In this document: in pieces, positions 31,652 through 36,030 of the stretch | How the letters are laid out: each line of letters begins with the position of its first letter | How positions within the stretch are numbered: position 1 is the stretch's first letter | Origin: Paenibacillus plantiphilus | GTDB lineage: Bacteria > Bacillota > Bacilli > Paenibacillales > Paenibacillaceae | Direction of reading: 5' to 3' | Assembly: GCF_927798095.1 (NCBI RefSeq) | Contig: NZ_CAKMMF010000044.1 | Location: 1 to 36,030, forward strand | DNA: 36,030 bases | Position numbers and translations under genes: made by a program | The notes under the pieces: model-generated | Told to the model about the DNA's origin: nothing | The model's input: the letters and a program-made list of their open reading frames with translations, nothing else | Databases searched by the model: none

Positions 31652-32725
31652 GACGAGTTCGCGAGCATACGCCATTGGACGGATAGCCGCCAGAGCGGGC
31701 AGTGGCTTAAGGAGCAGGGGGTTGTGCTCGGCATCGGTGATGATGCCGCCGTGGTGGAGGCGCCGCGAGGTGAGAGCGGCGCCCTGCAGTGGGTGCTGGC
31801 AGTCGACACGATGGTGGAGACTGTCCACTTCAATGCAGCGACGATGGCGGAGGCCGATGTCGGCTGGAAGGCGCTGGCCGCGAACGTGAGCGATATCGCG
31901 GCGATGGGCGGTGTGCCCCGGCACGCGCTCGTGTCTGTGAGCGTGCCGCGGGCTTGGGAGCCGGCGCGTATTCGCCGGCTCTATGACGGGCTGTACGCGT
32001 GCGCCGAGCGCTACGGCGTCGCGGTTGTTGGCGGCGACACGACTTCGTCGCCCGCGCAGCTTGTTGTGGCCGTGACGGTGGTTGGCACCGTCACGGCGGG
32101 CAAGGCGGTTCGCCGGTCGGGCGCAATGCCCGGCGACGCCGTGTTTGTGACCGGGCCGATCGGCATGGCCGCGGCCGGTCTGCATTTTTTGCTCGCCGCA
32201 GCGGGCGGCGGCGAGCAGTGCGTGCCGCTGGCCGCGGCGGAGGCCGCCGGCACGGCGGCGCTGGTGCAGGCGCACCGCCGCCCGGCGCCGTCCGTGCGCG
32301 CCGCGCGCATGCTTGCCGCGCGCGGCACGGTCACGTCGCTGAATGACGTCAGCGACGGCCTTGCAAGCGAAGCTTGGGAAATCGCCGAGAGCTCCGGCGT
32401 CAAGCTCGCGCTGCGCGAATCACAGCTTCCGCTGAGCGGCAGTATGGCTGCTTACGCGCGCCGGAGCGGCATTGCGCCGCTGGAGTGGATGCTCTATGGC
32501 GGCGAAGACTACGTGCTGCTCGGCACAATTGCAGCCAAGGATGCAGCTGAGGCCAAGGCAGCGCTTGCTGCTGAAGGACTGCCGATGTATATGATCGGCA
32601 CGGTCGAGGAAGGCAACGCCGGCGTCGAATTGATACAAGAAGGGCCGCATAGCGGATGGTCGCAAGCGGCGGCTAAGGAACGCCGAGTCTCCCTCGCGAA
32701 GCGGGGCTACAACCATTTTGAATGA
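31649..32725 (+). CDS. thiL: Thiamine-monophosphate kinase
   Basis: 358 residues. The N-terminus read from CTG, (M)DEFASIRHW, matches the usual ThiL start (M-DEF..I), followed by LGIGDDAAVV (metal and ATP binding), AVDTMVETVHF, ALAANVSDIAAMGG, VVGGDTTSSP, SLNDVSDGLASE and MLYGGEDYVLL. It phosphorylates thiamine phosphate to the cofactor thiamine diphosphate. Taking the GTG at 31724 instead would lose 25 conserved residues. The central part (31780-32480) is markedly GC-rich compared with neighbours. It heads the thiL-tsaE-tsaB-rimI-tsaD cluster, an order common in Bacillales. No TPP riboswitch is seen. Confidence 0.92.
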   Translation: MDEFASIRHWTDSRQSGQWLKEQGVVLGIGDDAAVVEAPRGESGALQWVLAVDTMVETVHFNAATMAEADVGWKALAANVSDIAAMGGVPRHALVSVSVPRAWEPARIRRLYDGLYACAERYGVAVVGGDTTSSPAQLVVAVTVVGTVTAGKAVRRSGAMPGDAVFVTGPIGMAAAGLHFLLAAAGGGEQCVPLAAAEAAGTAALVQAHRRPAPSVRAARMLAARGTVTSLNDVSDGLASEAWEIAESSGVKLALRESQLPLSGSMAAYARRSGIAPLEWMLYGGEDYVLLGTIAAKDAAEAKAALAAEGLPMYMIGTVEEGNAGVELIQEGPHSGWSQAAAKERRVSLAKRGYNHFE

Positions 32726-32730
32726 AAATG

Positions 32731-32791
32731 GCGGGTCTTTCGGGCTCAAGCGAGTCGTCTCGTGCTCAAAGCGGGTCTCTCGGGCTCTTAT
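32731..32791. repeat. Three imperfect copies of a roughly 21-bp repeat between thiL and tsaE
   Basis: GCGGGTCTTTCGGGCTCAA (32731), GCGAGTCGTCTCGTGCTCAA (32750) and GCGGGTCTCTCGGGCTC (32771). Confidence 0.65.
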
Positions 32792-32812
32792 AACAATATA
32801 GGTGGAATGGAA

Positions 32813-33307
32813 ATGATACAAACAGAACATGCTGTCTGGATGGCGTCAAGCGAGCAGGATACGATTGAACTGGCGGAGCTGCTTGCCTCATGGGCAATGC
32901 CGGGAGCCGTCCTTGCGCTTGATGGCGATCTTGGCGCAGGCAAGACGAGGTTTTCGCAAGCTTTTGCCGCTGCGATCGGTGTGCAGGGGATTGTGAATAG
33001 TCCAACATTTACGATTATAAAAGAATATGAGGGTACGGAGCTGCCGCTCTATCATATGGATGTCTATCGGCTGTCGCTGATGGAAGCGGACGAGCTGGGA
33101 TTAGACGATTATTTCTACGAGTCGGGTGTGTCGATTGTAGAATGGGCCAGCCTTATTGAGGTGCTGCTTCCGCCGGAACGGCTGCAACTATATATCGAGA
33201 ATCAGGGCGAGGAAGCCCGCCGCATCGTCATTACCGGAATCGGTGCTCCTTACGTGCAGTGGTGTCAGCAGCTTCAGTTGCGTGCGAAGGGAGTGGAGCG
33301 CGAATGA
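32813..33307 (+). CDS. tsaE: tRNA threonylcarbamoyladenosine biosynthesis ATPase TsaE
   Basis: 164 residues with Walker A ([10 protein letters not shown]), [21 protein letters not shown] and [16 protein letters not shown], all standard TsaE features. It drives the TsaBD complex in forming t6A at position 37 of ANN-decoding tRNAs. The ATG at 32813 has AGGTGG seven bases upstream; in-frame starts at 32762 and 32807 fit less well. Its stop overlaps tsaB as ATGA. Confidence 0.93.
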   Translation: MIQTEHAVWMASSEQDTIELAELLASWAMPGAVLALDGDLGAGKTRFSQAFAAAIGVQGIVNSPTFTIIKEYEGTELPLYHMDVYRLSLMEADELGLDDYFYESGVSIVEWASLIEVLLPPERLQLYIENQGEEARRIVITGIGAPYVQWCQQLQLRAKGVERE

Positions 33308-34158
33308 TGGAAGCCAAGGTAGAAACCGATCAGAAGAGCGGTCCGCTAGTGCTGGCCTTGGATACATCAACAGCTGCGCTTGCGGCTGCGCTCGTGCGGG
33401 ATGGCGTGACGCTTGGCGCCATTCAGTCGCTTGCCGAACGCAATCATTCCGTATTGACCGTCGCGCAGCTGAAGACGCTCATGCTGGAATGCGGAGTTGC
33501 ATCGGATGAGCTGGATGGCATAGCAGTAGGGCGTGGTCCCGGCTCTTATACCGGCATGCGGATCGCCGTTACGATTGGCAAAACGCTTGCCTGGATATGG
33601 AATAAACCGCTCGTTGGTATTTCCAGCCTTGAGGCGCTGGCTTATGGCGCATGTCAGGCGAGCAAGCAAGAAGCCGCATTGCAGCCTTCCACCGGCGGAA
33701 CCGACTGGTTCGTTCCGATCATGGATGCGCGGCGTGGACAGGTCTATACGTCTGCATTCCGCTGCAGTGAGGATGGAGAGTGGAGCCGGCTGTCTGTGGA
33801 CGGTATCCGTCTGATGCGGGAATGGGTGGATCAGCTAGCTGAGCTGAGCGCTTCCTCGGGTGACGGGGAAGGGGAAGGGGATGGGGATGCACCTGTCCGT
33901 ATATGGATCGTAGGCGATTTGTCGCTTCACGAAGCGGAAGGGGAACGGCTGCGTGAGATTTGTGAACGATTAGAGCCCTCATGCGATGTTCGGCTGTATC
34001 CGTATGCGTTGGAAGGGGTTTCTCTCGCTGCGCTTGGTTCGATGCGGCTTGCCAATGGAGAACGCGATGATGTGCACGCCTTTGTGCCTAATTACACGCA
34101 AGTAACGGAAGCGGAAGCGAAGCTGCTTGCGAAGCAGGCAGGCGAGGTGAACTCATGA
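33304..34158 (+). CDS. tsaB: t6A complex dimerisation subunit TsaB
   Basis: 284 residues of the ASKHA fold: LALDTSTAALAAALV, ERNHSVLTVAQLKTLM, VGRGPGSYTGMRIAVTIGKT and MDARRGQVYTSAF are typical TsaB segments. It pairs with TsaD and lacks catalysis itself. An acidic Gly/Asp/Glu insertion (SSGDGEGEGDGDAP, around residues 180-195) lengthens it over the usual 230-240 residues. Start and stop both overlap neighbours by four bases. A second ATG at 33307 is an equal start option. Confidence 0.92.
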   Translation: MMEAKVETDQKSGPLVLALDTSTAALAAALVRDGVTLGAIQSLAERNHSVLTVAQLKTLMLECGVASDELDGIAVGRGPGSYTGMRIAVTIGKTLAWIWNKPLVGISSLEALAYGACQASKQEAALQPSTGGTDWFVPIMDARRGQVYTSAFRCSEDGEWSRLSVDGIRLMREWVDQLAELSASSGDGEGEGDGDAPVRIWIVGDLSLHEAEGERLREICERLEPSCDVRLYPYALEGVSLAALGSMRLANGERDDVHAFVPNYTQVTEAEAKLLAKQAGEVNS

Positions 34159-34655
34159 TAGAGCTGGAAAAGGATCGCCTCGTTTATCGTGCGATGACAC
34201 TTGTGGATGTGCCTGAAATTTTGGAGATTGAGCAGGAAGCGTTCTCTTGCCCCTGGACGGAGGAGGCATTCCGAAATGAGCTGACCAACAATCATTTTGC
34301 CCGTTATATGGTCATCGTCCATGAGGGGCGAATCATTGGTTATGGCGGCATGTGGGTTATTATAGATGAAGCGCATATTACGAACATCGCTATTCGCGGA
34401 GACTATCGCGGCCAAGGGATAGGAGAAGCTCTCCTTACCGAGATGCAGAAGCTGGCTATTTACTTCGGGGCAGTACGCATGACTCTGGAGGTGCGAGCGA
34501 GCAACGAGGTCGCGAAGGGGCTGTATCGCAAGCTGGGCTTTGAAGAAGCCGGAGTCCGGCCGGGCTATTATTCGGACAATCAGGAGGACGCGCTCATTAT
34601 GTGGGCGGAGCTATCCATACCTGAGGCGGGGAGCAGCAATGACGACGAGGAATGA
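34155..34655 (+). CDS. rimI: Ribosomal protein alanine N-acetyltransferase RimI
   Basis: 166 residues of the GNAT fold: IEQEAFSCPWTEEAFRNEL at the N-terminus, then the acetyl-CoA loop RGQGIGEALL and the RimI-specific LEVRASNEVAKGLYRKLGFE. It acetylates an N-terminal alanine of ribosomal protein S18 in known examples. It overlaps tsaB by four bases (ATGA) and tsaD by 17 bases. Confidence 0.93.
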   Translation: MIELEKDRLVYRAMTLVDVPEILEIEQEAFSCPWTEEAFRNELTNNHFARYMVIVHEGRIIGYGGMWVIIDEAHITNIAIRGDYRGQGIGEALLTEMQKLAIYFGAVRMTLEVRASNEVAKGLYRKLGFEEAGVRPGYYSDNQEDALIMWAELSIPEAGSSNDDEE

Positions 34656-35670
34656 ATTGATTTTAGCCATTGAGACGAGCTGTGATGAGACATCTGTCTC
34701 CATTGTACGAGGCGGCCGTGAAATTCTGACGAACCTCATCGCCAGTCAGATTGAGACACATGTACAGTTCGGAGGCGTTGTGCCGGAGATTGCCTCGCGC
34801 AAGCATGTTGAGAGCATTACTATCCTCATAGAGCAGGCGATCGTCGAGGCTGGCGTATCGCTTGGCGATCTGTCGGCGATTGCCGTTACACAAGGGCCGG
34901 GTCTGGTGGGGGCGCTGCTGGTCGGTGTCGTAGCAGCCAAAAGCCTGGCAATGGCGCTTGATCTGCCGCTTATCGCCACGCATCATATCGCCGGTCACAT
35001 CTATGCGAACCAATTGGTTCACGAGATTAAATATCCCAGCGTAGCATTGGTTGTCTCCGGCGGGCATACAGAGCTTGTCGCTCTGGAAAGCGAGGGCAGC
35101 TTCCGCATTATCGGATGCACGCGCGACGATGCGGTGGGGGAAGCCTATGACAAAGTTGCACGGGCGCTTCACCTTCCATATCCCGGCGGGCCGCATATCG
35201 ACCGACTGGCAGTTGAAGCGGAGGAAGAGATTATGCTGCCGCGTGCATGGCTGGAGCCGGATTCCTATGATTTCAGCTTTAGCGGATTAAAATCTGCTGT
35301 GCTGTCTGTCATTAATCAAGCGAATATGCGCGGTCAGCAGCTTGATGAATCGGCGCTCGCCAGAGGGTTCCAAGCATCGGTCATCGATGTGCTCGTGACC
35401 AAGGCGCTTCGTGCCGTACACGCTGAGGGAGCGCAGCAATTGCTGCTGTGCGGCGGTGTTGCCGCCAACCGAGGACTTCGCGCTGCGCTCGCTGCCCGCT
35501 GCGAAGCAGAAGGTATTCCGCTTCTCGTGCCGCCGCTGTCTCTCTGTACAGACAATGCGGCGATGATTGGCGCTGCCGCCCATCTGAAGTTCAAGCACGG
35601 CGAGTTTAGCACGTTGAATATGAAAGCGGAGCCTGTGCTGTCGTTAGAGGAATGGTCGGTTGCACGCTAA
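34639..35670 (+). CDS. tsaD: tRNA N6-adenosine threonylcarbamoyltransferase TsaD
   Basis: 343 residues. LAIETSCDETSVSIV opens the ASKHA fold, VTQGPGLVGALLVG follows, HHIAGHIYAN supplies the metal-binding His pair, VVSGGHTEL and GEAYDKVAR the substrate loop, LCGGVAANRGLR and CTDNAAMIGAA the C-terminal metal site. It transfers the threonylcarbamoyl group to A37 of tRNA. The ATG at 34639 follows GGGGAG. The frame begins earlier (34540) but that part lies inside rimI. Confidence 0.95.
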   Translation: MTTRNELILAIETSCDETSVSIVRGGREILTNLIASQIETHVQFGGVVPEIASRKHVESITILIEQAIVEAGVSLGDLSAIAVTQGPGLVGALLVGVVAAKSLAMALDLPLIATHHIAGHIYANQLVHEIKYPSVALVVSGGHTELVALESEGSFRIIGCTRDDAVGEAYDKVARALHLPYPGGPHIDRLAVEAEEEIMLPRAWLEPDSYDFSFSGLKSAVLSVINQANMRGQQLDESALARGFQASVIDVLVTKALRAVHAEGAQQLLLCGGVAANRGLRAALAARCEAEGIPLLVPPLSLCTDNAAMIGAAAHLKFKHGEFSTLNMKAEPVLSLEEWSVAR

Positions 35671-35849
35671 GCCGTCGAAAAGGTTAAGCTCAGGCTGATG
35701 AGAAAGTTAGAGGGATATTCTCCCGCTGTAAGCTGCTTCAACCGTTGCTTGCACCTTTCGCTATTGCAAAAATACAGTAAAAGTGGCCAGAGGGAGCCAT
35801 TTTACAGATGACAAGGCATCGCAGAATGCTCTTCGGCCATCTCCATAAG

Positions 35850-35905
35850 GCGGAAAAACCGCGTTACAGCGCGGAAAAGCGGAGCAAGGTGTGCTGTAAC
35901 GCTGA
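35850..35905. repeat. Intergenic hairpins of the GCGGAAAAACCGC family
   Basis: GCGG-AAAAA-CCGC (35850-35862) is directly followed by GTTACAGC...GCTGTAAC (35863-35900) around GCGGAAAAGC. The same building blocks form the array at 4730-5117. The rest of the gap 35671-35933 shows no gene. Confidence 0.6.
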
Positions 35906-35933
35906 AAAAGAGACTGTCGATTAATTCGTTTAC

Positions 35934-35965
35934 AAACCCCATGTTATCTAATGTGGGGTTTCTTT
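35934..35965 (+). terminator. Rho-independent terminator downstream of tsaD
   Basis: AAACCCCA and TGGGGTTT form the stem, followed by CTTTATATT. It is 264 bases past the tsaD stop, so it may end the tsa transcript or a small RNA. Confidence 0.8.
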
Positions 35966-36030
35966 ATATTCATTCAAAATGGTTTGTTTTTTGAATAAAA
36001 CATCATGTTTCCTCGAAAATGCTTCTGTTT

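Overview
The window looks like chromosome of a spore-forming Firmicute of the Paenibacillaceae (Paenibacillus/Cohnella type). The indications are strong AGGAGG ribosome binding sites, an H-type small acid-soluble spore protein, a split Ku/ligase/polymerase end-joining set, a YesM-type sensor kinase paired with a CUT1 sugar transporter, and GGGTAT-type (sigma-B-like) promoters. No rRNA, tRNA, CRISPR array, transposase or prophage gene was seen.

Layout. 1-4.7 kb: the N-terminal 430 residues of a YesM-like sensor kinase (minus, cut by the window edge), divergent from two sugar permeases and a binding lipoprotein with its own promoter. 4.7-5.2 kb: three full copies of a 113-bp tandem repeat. 5.2-9.8 kb: a D-Ala-D-Ala carboxypeptidase, a 7TM-type sensor kinase, two small proteins, and an XRE regulator divergent from a membrane-anchored YjbR/MmcQ-like protein with a perfect 29-bp palindrome between them. 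9.8-17.0 kb: a six-gene minus-strand glycan operon (mannose-1-phosphate guanylyltransferase, small DivIVA-like coiled-coil protein, MshEN-fused GT2, DPM1-like GT2, GtrA, GT-C), followed by a lipase. 18.2-24.5 kb: a sigma-B-type general-stress island (DUF1328, DUF948, receiver-PP2C phosphatase, CorA-like protein, rsbV-rsbW-sigB, GSP17M-like protein) with three GGGTAT promoters and an unusual 14-bp repeat array. 25.1-28.3 kb: LigD-type polymerase, ATP-dependent DNA ligase and Ku. 28.4-31.2 kb: small spore-related and hypothetical genes, a kinase-like protein and a YitT protein. 31.6-35.7 kb: thiL-tsaE-tsaB-rimI-tsaD, with thiL apparently starting at CTG.

How the parts fit. The stress island holds a complete partner switch: the receiver-PP2C phosphatase is predicted to dephosphorylate RsbV, which then takes RsbW away from sigma-B, and sigma-B can read its own operon and at least two neighbouring genes. 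The glycan operon makes a GDP-sugar precursor and several membrane glycosyltransferases, one with a predicted c-di-GMP-binding module. The last operon builds the tRNA t6A modification complex.

The most unusual items are the array of -35-like repeats at the GSP17M promoter, the CTG start of thiL, the MshEN glycosyltransferase with its translationally coupled coiled-coil partner, the membrane-anchored YjbR protein with its palindrome, the repeat families, and the low-complexity insertions in the end-joining proteins.
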